Positions 39,901 through 53,600 of a stretch of 64,000 bases of DNA are shown piece by piece. Under the pieces are notes generated by a model. That model did not search any database. It saw only the letters and a list, made by a program, of their open reading frames with translations, and was not told the DNA's origin. The DNA lies in NCBI GenBank assembly GCA_029204225.1, contig CM055096.1, forward strand, positions 28,880,495 to 28,944,494, read 5' to 3'. A program made the translations under genes and the position numbers. Every line of letters begins with the position of its first letter. Positions within the stretch are counted from its first letter, which is position 1. The DNA comes from Diphasiastrum complanatum. Its lineage: Eukaryota; Streptophyta; Lycopodiopsida; Lycopodiales; Lycopodiaceae.

Positions 39901-42900
39901 TATCGTGCTTTAAATAAGTTGACTATTTGTAATCAGTACCCTATTCCACACATGGATGATTTCTTTGACCAGCTCGGTACCTCTAAAATCTTTTCCAAGA
40001 TAGACTTTCGTTCTGGATATTACCAAATCAGGATGCACCCTTCTGACGAACATAAGACTGCTTTTCGTACTCATCTTGGTTTATATGAATTTCGTGTGCT
40101 TCCTTTTGGTGTTACTAATGGCCGTCCTACGTTCCAGAATGTGATGAATAACGTCATGCGTCCGCTTCTTGGTCATTGTGTCTTGGTTTATTTTGATGAT
40201 ATTCTTATTTTTAGTCAGTCTCTTGCTGAGCATGTTTCCCATCTTTCCTCTATATTTCAGTTACTTGTACATCGCCAGTTATTTGCTAAGTTGTCTAAAT
40301 GTTCTTTTGCTGTTTCTGAGATCGAGTTTCTTGGTTTTCTTGTTTGTAATGGACACATTCGTCTAGACCCTCATAAGGTTCAGGCCATCCAGGATTGGCC
40401 TATACTAGCTGATATTCATCATGTTCGTATGTTCCTTGGGTTAGCCACTCACCTTCGTCGTCCAGTTCCTCATTTTGCCACTATTGTAGCTCCTCTTCGT
40501 GCACTTTTGAAGAAGTCTAGTACTTTTCTTTGGACTTCTGATTGTCAGTCAGCGTTTGATACTCTTCATCGTGCTGTTGTTGATGCTGCCGTTATGTGTT
40601 TACCACATTTTGATTATAAGTTTCTTGTTGGGACTGATGCTAGTAATGTTGGTTTGGGTGCTTTACTTCGCCAGTCACAATGTATTATTGCTTATGAGTC
40701 GCGTCGTCTTCGCTCTTATGAGCAACGTTATTCTGTGCATGAGAAAGAGCTTCTTGCTATTATCTATGCTCTTAAGAAGTGGCGTCATTATCTGTATCGA
40801 GTTCCATTTGACATTATTACTAATCACCAGTCTTTACGTTATCTGTTTTCTCAACGTGACCTTAGTGATCGTCAATTTCGTTGGTTGCAGTTTTTACAAT
40901 CTTTTAATTTTTCCATATTGTATCATCCTGGTCGTGCTAACACTGCTGCTGATGCATTATCTCGTCTTCAAGCTTTGTTGAATACACTCGTTTCTACTAT
41001 TCCTCCATGGTTTGATGATCTACCTGCAGCATACCTTACATGTTCTGATTTTCGTGATGTTTATAGTTCTGCCCCACCTGTTTCGTCCCGTCCTCATCAG
41101 GTTTACTCCATTGTTGACAATCGTCTTTATCGTTAAGATTCTCTTTGTATTGACAGGTTCTCGAAACAGGCACATTTCATACCAATTCGCAGTACTATCA
41201 CAGCAGAACAGTGTGCACGTTTGTTCCTATCAGAGATTTTCCGCCTGCATGGATTTCCTCGTACTATCCTTTCTGATCGGGATAGTAAGTTTACATCTAT
41301 ATTCTGGACAGAGCTTATGCGTATATTGGATGTACAGCTTTTTATGTGTTCTGCTTATCATTCTACTTCTGATGGGCAGTCTGAGGTCCTTAACAGGATC
41401 CTTGAGGATTATTTACGCCATTTTGTTACTCCTTCAGGGAAGGATTGGGATAAGCATTTATGTTTAGCAGAGTATAGCTATAATAGCTCTATTAGTACCA
41501 GCACAAGTGTCTCACCATTTTTATTATCTCATGGCTATGCACCTCTTTTACCTGGCATTCCTCTCCCTCCTGAGGATACACCTGTCACACTTGCATCTTT
41601 TCTATCAGGTGCTCGAGACCTTATTACCCGGGCCAGTTCTCATTTACAGCATGTTCAGCAGCGTTATCAGACCTCAATTGATCGTCACCGCCGCCATGTT
41701 GAGTTTCAGCTTGGAGATATGGTTTATCTACGCCTACAGTTTGCACGTCATCATTTTGTCCAGGGCCATGCTTCTACTGAGAAGCTTGCACCACGATATT
41801 ATGGGCCTTATCGCATTTTGGAGGTTCTTAGTCCAGTTACATATCGCTTACAGCTTCCAAATTCCACACGCGCCTGTGATGTTACATGTATTCCATGTCA
41901 GTTTATTACGTGCTGCAATTGAGGATGACGCTCCTTGTGATGCTGAGTTTCCTACTGCTCCAGAGTTATTTCCATTTTTACCTGCTGTTATATTACAGGT
42001 TCGTCTATACCATAGTCGACGCCGCCGGCAGATTCAGTTTTTGGTCCAGTGGGATGGTCGTCCTATTGAGGAGGCCACATGGGAGCCTATTGATGTCTTT
42101 TATCATACACCATCACTTGTGGATCAAGCTCGTGCTCTTGCTGCACTTGTTGATTCCTCTACATCAGATGTTGTTCTAGCTGTTGATGCACCAGGGCTTG
42201 CTGCTACTTGATCCAGTTTCTTTTCGGCAGTTGGGTCTTTTTCTTTTGTGCCAGGGAGAGTTATGGACTGACTCATTAAATTCGCCGCGTCCATTTACAT
42301 TTACTTTACTTTATGCATAAGCAGGCCTTGGGCCCTTTTTTATTCATTAGTGACACTTCTGAGTCGGATCCATATATATCTAGACTGAACATTTCTGTGA
42401 ACCACATCAAGTACTCTCTGAGTAGTGTCTCTATACAAACAGGCTACCCCACCGGAACCACATCCCCCTACTAATCTGGTCTCTTTTTTGAAAACCGATT
42501 CCCACTGGAAACCATGAAATGAAGATAGACCTCGCTCTGCACTCATGCGTCGCTGTAAATAATAGTATATCACCATTGTCTATGAAGTCCATCAAATCTC
42601 CTGTTGAGGATGAGGTATGTATCCCATTACAATTCCACACACCAAAACGCAGTGAAGATGGGTGGGTCTTCGGGCCGCTCCCACCACCGAAGAACCCAAA
42701 TCCCTATTGTCTATCACCAATGTATTTCACCTGGCCATCTCTATAGATTACTCGTCTTCCGGATGCTTTAGCTTCCTCAAATGCCTTCTTCCTCTCTGTA
42801 ACTTGCATGAATGTGAGATCATCATCTAAGAATATTTTCGTGCCCTTTAGTTTGTTCTTAAGTCTCAAAACTAACATCTTTTTTGAAGAGATGTAAATCG

Positions 42901-43418
42901 AATAATTAATGTAGCATTTCCTCTTTCGGTTCTCCAAGCTCTCTCCATTCCTTGTTTAGTGTGTCCTAAGGTGGTTTCCAGAAATCTGGTCACCTCTTGA
43001 ATGGCATCTTGCGTGTCTACAATACCTCTTGTTCTCACATTGAGGGCTTTTTGATCCCTCAGTTTATCTTCGGAAAGGGTGGCTGAAATAAAAGTAGAAA
43101 TATGTGGCTTACCATTCGTATCTTTGATTTGAGATGCCCAAGTTCTTGTTGTTTCCTTGTGCTGGACCAGTTCTTGTTCCAGTGCATGGATCTTCATCAC
43201 TGTTTCTGATGGCTCACCATTATTCTGCTGCAAAATCCCGTTTCAACTGTCCATTTTCTTTCCGAAGTAGCTTCAGCTCCTCCATTGGTCTTCATCTCTG
43301 ACTACTGGGGATAGTGGCGGGATGGAGAGCGGGGGGAGTTACCTTCCCCCCATCTGGATGGAGCCATGGAGGGCTCTGAGGAGAGAGAGGGATCAGCAAT
43401 GGGCCTAGGAGGGCGCCA

Positions 43419-43509
<91 letters not shown>

Positions 43510-44618
43510 AAGCAAGCAAGAAAGCTTTATTAACATCTTTTGGGCACCTGTGGCGCATAAGACCAAAAAGAAAATATGTACAAGCAACAGTGGGAGCATC
43601 ATCCATAGGAGGATGTGGCCGTAAAATGCTATAAACTAGCTACGAATGAAAGTAGAACAAAGCAGAAGTGAAATAAGCCCACAACCCGGGCCAGGTATAA
43701 CAGAAGAACTACAGAAAAAGTACCAATGCCCACAACCTGGGCTAGGTGGAGAATAAGTACATATCAACAAAAGTAAGTGTGAAGTGTTCGCTGAGTGGAG
43801 CATACAGTGGGCCCCGATGGAGGCGAGTGTCGACTACATATGGGCTTTTTCCGCGGTGGCACAGCGACAGGAATCTCATCATCGGAGTCATCAGCATGTG
43901 TTCGAGTCTGAAAGAAGCCAATGAGAAGCAGTTGTTGGGAGTCCAACCCCAGGTGATCTGGTACAGGCAGATGAGATTGACGGAGAGTAAGCATCTCACG
44001 AACAAGAAGTCCCAAGCAACGAGCATCAGGATAGGAGACAAAACTGCGAAGTGTATGCGGGCCATCGCGAAAGAGACAATAATACCTCCCTCGTATCTCA
44101 TAATACAACGGACATCTGAGGAGGAAATGAGCTTCATCTTCCACCTCCTGCAATGAGCACAAGCGACATAGATGACGCTCCTGGGGGATATCCCATGCAC
44201 GACTGGCCTCAATAGCAAGCTGATGAGAGGAAATGCGCAACTGCCCAAGACTATAGTGCAGGCCGTGTGATAGGGGCTGTGAGAGATAGAGCAGCAACAA
44301 TGGCAAACCAGAAGGATCCAGAGAGAGGAAGTGTGTTTGGTAATAGCTCAGTCGAATGCGGGAAGGTGGGAGGGAGCTCCAAGTCTGTTGCATATATCGA
44401 CGGAATAAATAGCCTCGGATATATGAATGCGTACCACGAGGAAGATCCATGATAGAGATGCCCAGATGTCGTAAGAGATCAGATGCCTGCTGGTACCAAG
44501 ATAGCTTGGCATGGGAATCAGCTAGGACATGTGAAGAAGTAACCGCCCTTCTGGTGAGGGAGAAAGCAGGACGATGTCATTAGCATAAAGCAGAATGGGG
44601 ATGAGCAAATGAGCCAGC

Positions 44619-44664
<46 letters not shown>

Positions 44665-47600
44665 TACTAATGTCTTTTCAATGCCAAAAAGGCATACAAG
44701 ACGAAGTATATGTCAAGTGTATAATGAAAATTGCGGTAGTGTAAAAATACCTCCGAAACTATAAGTGCATATAGAAGAATGAAGACATAGACATATGTAG
44801 AAAATGGCATGACACTAAGACATCAAGTCTTGTCGAAGAAAGAGGTGAAATGGGCAGTCCCAAGAAGAATATGCATAGTGTATTACCATCATTATCGTTA
44901 ACATGGATGATGAGTATGTGATCTGTGGTTATGCCACCTTAGAATGTGTGAAGTGGCTCTAATTGTCATATGATGTTGTCCTCGGCATCTCTGATATCTA
45001 TGTTGGTTCCGTGATGTAATAATTCCTAACACCATAGTAGGGCAAACACTAACTAATCCACCCAACCTTGCCTACTCCCTGATATAGAGTAAGCCCCTCC
45101 TAGCCCAGTGTGAGGACTGGTAGCATGCAACTGCCAAGTGTCGGCCACGTGTCACTGACGTGGCCGACTGCACGTCGGGACCCAACTAGGAGCCCTATCC
45201 TGCTGACAGGGTCCCTAGGCTGTGTTAGGCCGCCATGGCTATGGACCGTGCTGGGGCACACTACTCACACTGTCTTGCCCTGTTGGTCGTGTACGCTGGA
45301 CACGACCCTGACTGTGGTATCTAACCTATCTGTGTTCTCTAGGGTTCCGCACTGGTCACGAGCTCGTAACACTCCCTCCCCCTTAAGAACCGTCTTGGTC
45401 CTCTAAGACAAAGTCTGGAAAAACCTTGCAAAGGACGCTGCCTCTTTCCCAAGTGGCATTCTCAACAGGCTGATCATTCACTTAACCAGATATTCTCGGT
45501 ATAGAGTATGACGAGTGTGCGTCTCTCTACTATCAAGAATCTCCTCTGGTTCATGTGGAGGTTGCTGAGGATCCAATGGGAGAACTAGAACACTGTCTTC
45601 TACCAGATTGTCTGATGTAGTTAAGGCTTTGCGTAACTGACTTACATGAAAGACTGGAAAAACCTTACTGTTGTGTGGGAGTTCTAGTTCATAGGTGACC
45701 TCGCCTAGTCTCCTACTGATGGTAAAGGGACCACAATACCTTGGAGACAACTTAGCACACACTCCTGATTTGAGGGTTTTAGAGTCGACTGGGACTCTCA
45801 AGTAGACTTTCTCACCAGTGGCGAACTGCACATCCCGTCTGTGTGGATCTGCATAATGCCTGGCCCGATCCTGGGATTGCCTGATGCTACGCTTAGCATG
45901 TTCTATCATCTGGTTTAAGTCCTCTAAAAAGTTTCTAGCTGCTTCAACTTTTTCTTGTTTAAACCCTACAGCTGTGGGTGAGCGTGGCTGAAAACCGTAC
46001 ATAAGCATAAATGGGTTGTATCCCGTAGCTGAATGTTTGGTACTGTTGTAAGCAAACTCTAATATCGAGAGATACTCCTCCCAATTTGTCTGCTTCTTGC
46101 TGACGTATGCACGAAGCATATCCTCCAGCACCTGATTTACCCTCTCTGTTTGACCGTCCGTCTGTGGATGGTCGGTAGTACTCATATTAAGTTTAGTATG
46201 GAGATGATGGAATACTGCCCTCCAAAAATTTCCAGTAAACTTCTATCTCGGTCGCTGACTATGCCGGAAGGTAGACCGTACAATTTAAATAGCCCGTCTA
46301 CAAACAACCTCGCTAACTTTGGAGCTCTAACGGTTGTTTTGGTCGGAATGAAATGAGCCATTTTGGTCAAACGGTCAACTGTGACCCATATAGCGTCATT
46401 ACCCTTTTGGGTTTTAGGCAGGCCTACTATAAAATCCATGGAGATACTCTCCCATTTACCAGCTGGTATTTCTAAGGGATGCAACAACCTTCCTGCCTTT
46501 CAACGCTCTGCTTTGTTTACTTGACATTTCTAGCAACTGGTTACATACTGGTGGACATCCTTTTTCATACTGGGCCAGAAAAATTGCCTACGAAGAAGCT
46601 CATAGGTCTTCTGTATGCCTAGGTGTCCCGCACTGGGATTGTCATGACATTCATATAGGACCTGCTGCCTATAATCCTCTGAATTGGGGACACATACTCT
46701 ATCTTTATAGAGCAAGTACTCATCTTGAATGGAATACTGTTTCCATTTGAATCCTTGAGTCAACTGACCCTCAACCACTGGGGTTTGCTTGGGTAATACA
46801 GGCTCAGAATCCTCAACGTCATCTGACGATGTATACTCGGACTCATCATCATCCTCAACGGAAGCTGCCGTATTCTTGGATGAACTGGCACCAGCCCCGG
46901 GAACTGGTTCTGGAGTCTGTAACTGTCTGCTCTGGACTGAGTTCCAGATAGTAGAGAAGAATGCATCATGCTGGCATTTCCCTCTCAAGGACTCGAGTAA
47001 CTCATTACGAATCTGAGTAAAACTCAGCTCGTTTATCATAGGCATTCTGCTAAGGGCATCTGCTACTGTATTGAATTTTCCACGTCTATGTCTGATAGAC
47101 ATGTCAAACTCTTGCATCAACTCTGCCCAACGAGCTTTCCGACCTCTAAGCTCAGGTTGATTGCAAAGGTATCTGAGACTCTCATGGTCTGTCAGGACCT
47201 CAAAGTTGGCACCATACAAATAATGCCTCCAAGTCTTAAGGGCATGGACTATAGAAAAGAGTTCCTTTTCATAGGCACTGTACCTAGTCTGAGCTGGCTC
47301 GAGTTTTTTACTCTCGAACGCAACTGGTCGTCCACCTTGAGTTAGCACAGCACCTACTGCAAAGTCGCTAGCATCTGTTTAGACCACAAATGGCTGATTG
47401 GGGTCGACGACCTTTAGAACTGGTGCTGTAGCTAAGGCTGTTTTGAGAGCATCAAAGCTCTCTTGCTGTGCGGACTCCCAAATGAACTCCTTTCCCTTCC
47501 CCTTAAGAAGATTTGTCATGGGAATTGCTATCTGAGCATATTCCTTGACAAATCGTCTGTAATATCCCGCCAAACCAAGAAAGATCTGAAGTTTCAAAAT

Positions 47601-50600
47601 ATTCTGAGGTCTCAGCCAACTGAGTATGGCTTTAACCTTATTTGGGTCCATCTTAATCCCATCTGAAGAGATAATGTGACCCAAATATGCTACTTCTTCA
47701 ACGAAGAATTCACACTTGGATTGTTTAGCATAAAGCTTATGCTTTTTGCGCAGTCGAAACACCTTTCTGAGGTGTTTTCGATGCTCCTTCCTCGTTTTGT
47801 TGTAAACGAGGATGTCATCTAAAAATACGACTACAAACTTACCCAAGTATGGTCTGAGGACACTGTTCATCAAGGTCATAACTGGAGCATTTGTGAGCCC
47901 AAATGGCATCACCTTAATCTCATAATGACCGTGACGAGTCCTAAAAGCTGTTTTCGAGACATCTTCCGATTCTATACGGAGTTGATGATATCCCGATCTG
48001 AGGTCTATTTTACTGAAAAACTTAGCCCCGTCGAGTTGGTCAAACAACTCGTCTACTCGAGGCATAGGGTATTTATTCTTAATTGTGACTTTATTGAGGG
48101 CTCTGTAATCTACGCAAAGACGCATAGACCCCTCTTTCTTTTTCACCAATAGGACTGGTGAGGCCCATGATGAACTACTGGTCTGAATTTGGCCTTTTCC
48201 AAGATAATCTGTTAACTGCCTAGTTATTTCTTCATCCTCTGTTCGGCTGACCCGATACGGAGGTTTAGAAACAGGTGTTGTACCTGGTACTAGGTTTATT
48301 ACATGATCTACCTCTCTGCTAGGTGGTAAACCATGTGGTAAATCTTCAGGAAAAACATCTTTAAATTTAGACAATAAAGTTTCTAATTTACTGATTTTCT
48401 GTTGAATAGAATTGGAAATAGAAACTTTAGGAATAAACTGAAAGTCACATAAGAATACCTGATGGTCTTCGTCTCCGATTAGCTGACAGAGCTCTGAACT
48501 GCAAGCCATAGGACTGTTGGGAACATCATGCTCCCCATGCAACTGGATCTCTCGGCCTTTATGCTGAAAGCTGAGGGTGTTCTCCTGATAGTTTCTGTGG
48601 AGGAAAGGTCCTAAACTGTAGAGCCAATCTCTCCCGAGACCAATATATGTGCGACCCAGGTGCATTATCTGAAAGTTTATTTCATCTTGGTACCCCTGAA
48701 TACCAAGATTCAAATTACTTACCATAGTTTCCCATATTTTTTTATCTTCACCCTTAGCTAATGAAACTATGTACCTATGCTGACTAGGTACTTCTGGTAG
48801 TTTAAGCTTTTTAACCAGCGTGTAGTTGATGAAATTATGGGTTGCTTCAGCTTGAGTACTTGGTGATGGTGTTGCTACTGCTCCATTGCCCCATCATCAA
48901 CCATAACTCTTACTGACTGGTTACCAACTTTCCCATGCATACGTACTAGGTCATGCGGCCCAAAGCTGAAGGGTCTCGCTAGCAGTGCAGAGGTCAGCTG
49001 GCAACAGTGTTCATGATCTTCATGATACACTTTGATCTCGGAAGCTGCCGAGTCACTGGGAAAACACACAGTCTGAACAAGATGAACTTGTTTTTTATCT
49101 TTCTTATCTTTTTTAGTGAAAGGCCCCTTGGGACACTATCTGATTGTGTGTCCCTTGCCCATACACACAAAGCACAAACGTTCTTGTTTGGTTTTCTCAA
49201 AATCATCTGGTTTTAAGGGCTGTATGAGTGAAGGGCGTTTCTGAGGAGCTTCTTTGAATTTATCTTGATTCTTTCTTTTTTAGAATTTCTTTTTAAATTG
49301 AAAGTCTTTCTGAGGAGGCTGCTCAGAAAGTGGCTGCTGTCTCGCCCTCTTCCTACCCACTGAGTCATCATAGATTTGAGCATATCTAAGAGTTTGCCCA
49401 AGGGTAGTAGGCGAGTTTCTCTGGACCTCTACTTTATATTCATCTTTGAGGCCACGGACAAATCCCCTGATTTTCTGATAATCATCCATATTTTTAATCT
49501 TTAAAATTGCTTCTCGATACTGCGAGATATATTGGATGAGGGACTTGTCCATTACTGTTCTTTCCCAGGCTTCCCAGGCTCTATCAAGTTCATTTTCTGG
49601 TAGAAATTCTCTTAGGAAAGCTTCTTCAAAGGCTTTCCATGACCGGGGAGTCTGCCCAGTCTCCTGGAGATTTAACCACCACTTATAGGCCATAGGCCCT
49701 AAGGAAAGACTGGCCTCAATAGCTTGCAAATGGTTAGGGGTCTGTTTAAGAGCATGAATGTTCTTCCATTTGCTGAGGAAGGTTTGTAGAATGTCTGCAT
49801 TTCTATCCTTCTCTTCCCCATTAAAGTAGGAGGCTTTAAATCTTTAAAAACACTGGGGTGAGATCGTAAAGTCTCACCCGAAACTGATGGAAGTGGAGAA
49901 GGGGATAACTGAGAAGTGGAGGGAAGGCTTCCTTTCGCGGAACTTAAAATCAAGCTTTTGAGTTCAGCGAACGAGTCGTCCACACTGGACTTGAAATTGG
50001 CTAATGCCAACTTCAGTTCATCCACTTTCGCTACCAACTGGAGAAACTGCTCCTTGGTAACCAGTTCGTCGAGTTCTTCGGCGAACTGTTCATGTTCTTC
50101 CAATTCCATTGGTTCCTTCCCTTTTTTGTAAGCCAAGGCTTCTGTTTCAAGTTCGTCGAAGCCTCTCTCCGGGGGTTGATCAGGTCCCTGAGGAGTGGTC
50201 ATCTTCGGAATTGAAAGAGAGCTACCTTAACCTCTGAAGGAAAAAAAGTCTAAAAGACTAATTTATAACTGTACAAGGGAAAGGAAAGATGACTTAGCTG
50301 TTTCTGAGGACTGTACTTCCAAAGAAATTATGAAGAGGAACCCTTTCCCCAAGATTTCAGACCTGCTGTCCCGGAAAATGCCAGTTTGAAGCTTCAAAAC
50401 GGTGCCAAATTTCCCGGTTCTTGAGTTGAGTAGCTGACTGATCTGATTTCAGGTGTGGGGTTCCAACAAACCGAGTAAAAACCGGAATTTTACAACAAGA
50501 AATCCGGAATTTTTTGTATCTCTGCCCTCGCTGGCTGGACAGCCACCTGTCTGGCCCAATTTTCTGAAATTTAAGGCCCAATCTTTGCTTGAATCTCTGG

Positions 50601-53600
50601 TCTGAACTCAGGCAATAGGTCGCTGGTCTGTAGCAAATAAGTTTGAAGCTCAAACTTCTGAGAATTCTCAAAAAACAAGGATGAAATTTAGCTTTTTCAC
50701 CTCCCTGTCCAGCGCTGGCCCTGCTAAGAAAATTTGCTTGAGAACCCCTCAAACTTCCTTGGATTTCTTTGAAATTTCAGAGGTAGATGTCTGATCCTAC
50801 AGCAATGGACCTGCTCGCTGGTTTTTACTCTAAATCCTTTCGAAAATCTCCTATCAGATGTCTGAAATCCGATATAGATTGCTGCCTTTCCAACGATTTA
50901 CCTACAGAAGGAATTCTACTTCCTATAATTGTAAATTCTCAGTGAATTTCAAGGGTTTGAAGGTTGCACCTACAACGATTCTCCTCCTCTAATCTTTTCT
51001 GAGAAACTGAGAAACATTTCCTATCTTCTGATAGCTTTCTCTACTGCTGCTCCTGAACTCCCTAGGATGGAGATGGCTCTGATACCAGTGTAATAATTCC
51101 TAACACCACACTAACTGATCCACCCAACCTTGCCTACTCCCTGATATAGAGTAAGCCCCTCCTAGCCCAGTGTGAGGACTGGTAGCATGCAACTGCCAAG
51201 TGTCGGCCACGTGTCACTGACGTGGCCGACTGCACATCGGGACCCAACTGGGAGCCCTATCCTGCTGACAGGGTCCCTAGGCTGTGTTAGGCCCGCCATG
51301 GCTATGGACCGTGCTGGGGCACACTACTCACACTGTCTTGCCCTGTTGGTCGTGTACGCTGGACACGACCCTGACTGTGGTATCTGACCTATCTGTGTTC
51401 TCTAGGGTTCGGCACTGGTCACGAGCTCGTAACACGTGACATGACATAGCTTGCTTCAAGCATCTCACGAATCATGAGAATGACACAACATGGATCCACC
51501 TATGTGATGAGAGAGTGTAATGTGACTGGAGAGTCTAAAGAGGCAAAAGAATCTCTTTTTGATCTCATAATCTCTAGAGCTTTGAAAATAAAGTGGTCCT
51601 CGATCTCAACCTAACCAAGAGTTAGGATCGGGAAACCTCTCCGCCAGGGGGACACCATAAAAATTACCCCTCTCAATCGCAAGGTAGTGTGAAGAGACTC
51701 GGAGCTGCCCAAAAGGAATCTAAGACCATGCGGAAGACCAGAGTCCAAATTATGAGGCAGAATTGGCAAACCAATTGTACCCAACTCCAAGAAGTGAGTC
51801 CAATAAAAGTCATGTTTGGCCCCCCAACTCACCATGCCAAGTATGTTCGGTAAATGAAGTGGCGGATATACTGATGAGGACCAGTGAGGAGATGTGAAAT
51901 GGAAATGCTAAATGTATGAAGTAAGCAAGAAGACTGAAAATGCCATGAGCTGATACCCTTGAGAATGGAGATGCTGTCAAGATATAAGTGTCATTCGAGA
52001 GTATCTCAACTCCATGACTCGTTGAATATAAATAATAAGTTGAAAGATGGCATCAAGTTGTTGGTCCATACCTTAGCATTAAGGCCTAACTTCAGTACGG
52101 AGCCCAACAGTGGATAAGGTCCTAAGTTAGGTATTGACATGGAAGGCAACAATTAGGTGTCTTGTGAATTGGTGATGGTGTCAGTGCACATGGCACAATG
52201 CATGCAATGTCTTTACATCGGGCTAGATGGGGCATTATCTAAAAGAAGCCATCCTATTTTTCGAGATCAGTAAAAGGATTTTCAGCGCCCTCCTTGAAGG
52301 CCATTTTTCTTCTTGCATGCATGTTTCTTTTTGCAAAGGAGATAGGAGGGATTAGGGCGCATTCTATTTTAATGTTCGAAAGAGCAAATTCAGCAGCAGG
52401 GATGCCACATTGCAGCCTATTTTGTTTTGCGAAATTCTAGGAAGAAGACTCACGCTGATCCAGCGCTCAATAGACAGGATTGCAGTACACTTTATCCATG
52501 ACTTGTTGTAGCCAATCTTCCAAGAAGCAATCACAATGTTCCCGCAGATCCAGTGCTAATTCAGAGGCACTTTCAACAACAATTTCAGGGATTTCCACTG
52601 AGGAAATGGCTTATTTGGGCCATATTATCTCCAAAGGTGGGATTAAATTGGACTCCAATAAGGTCAAGGCCATACTTAACTGGCCTAGACCAAACAATGT
52701 ATTAGATCTTCAAGTTCTTCTTGGTTTATTAGGATACTATAGACGATTTGTCAAGGGCTATGTCAGAGCAATTCCTATGGCAAATCTTCTTAAGGGGAAA
52801 GGAAGGAATTTGTTTGGAAGTTTGAACAACAGGAGAGTCTTGACACTCTCAAAACAGCTGTAGCTACAACACCAAAACTGAAAGTAGTCAACCCAAATCA
52901 GTCATTTGTGGTCGAAACAAATGCTCGTGACTTTGCAGTGGTGCTAGGCGTTGGTGCTGTCACTTTTGCAGCCTGGAGTTCATGTTTAGTGTTTGTCAAT
53001 GGATTTATTAGTTTGTAGTTTTTCATAAAAATGTATTTGTTAGCTTCAAAGTTCAATTTGAGCACTAATAAGTAACTTGAAGGATTTAGTCTTTTCATGT
53101 AATTGCAATTTATTATGGCTAAATCTGGATTTCATTGACCCCCAACACTTTACCCTATTTATCACTCATACTTAAAAAAATTGCAAAAGAAACAAAAAAA
53201 ATTACATCTATGTTCTTGATAAAAATTTTAGCAATGTTATGTTTCGGAATGTGTTCGGACAGCACTTACATGTTCCAAAATAGAATGGGTATCTATGGAA
53301 AGGGTGATGGAAGAAAGCTCTCTTAACTGTTTTTGATAGTTCCCTAAATAAATTTCAAGGTAAAGCAGAAAAAGTTCAAGGAAAAGTTTAATCAAAAACA
53401 ATTTCTCTTTTTTTTTTTCGATCCAAGAAATCCTAACCTTAATTTTTGGATCGTAAACTGGATCACATTCCGGATCAGGTTGCAACTATGATACAGATCA
53501 AAGAGACTTAGCCCACCAACGTTTTAGAAATTTGGTTGGAACTTTTATTAATTCCTTGCGCGTTATGCAATATTCAGGCAGGCCTCCCAAGTTCTGCATT

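Larger units (their letters stand above)
36806..42359 (+). mobile_element. Ty3/gypsy chromovirus G3, with truncated 3' LTR
   Basis: 5' LTR 36806-37246, PBS TTGGTATCAGAGCA at 37247-37260, gag-pol on the + strand, chromodomain, then only the first ~100 bp of the 3' LTR (42260-42359). It interrupts the LINE endonuclease, whose two halves lie on either side. The target duplication was lost with the 3' truncation or is not identifiable. Confidence 0.85.
30892..43420 (-). mobile_element. Long LINE copy split by three later insertions
   Basis: On the minus strand one LINE can be followed in order: ORF1 (43290-42704), endonuclease start (42640-42360), endonuclease end (36805-36480), RT (about 36000-35415), RT end and C-terminal region (33000-32130, 31736-31200), 3' UTR and tail T6 (GTGTACCC TTGGGTACC, AAGACATCAATGAATC), (TC)n at 30961-30892. 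It is interrupted by G3 (36806-42359), a copia (33001-35414) and a TRIM (31737-32129). The LINE pieces total about 4 kb. Its 5' edge adjoins the (GA)n tail of another LINE at 43421. Confidence 0.8.
45015..51434 (-). mobile_element. Full-length Ty3/gypsy chromovirus G2, target duplication CGTGA
   Basis: LTRs at 45015-45371 (3') and 51089-51434 (5') with TG/CA ends, flanked by CGTGA at 45010-45014 and 51435-51439. PBS TGGTATCAGAGCCATCTC (51087 downward) fits initiator tRNA-Met. Polypurine tract AAGGGGGAGGGAG is next to the 3' LTR. It has all domains from gag to chromodomain but carries stops and frameshifts. It shares two lesions with G1. Confidence 0.95.
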
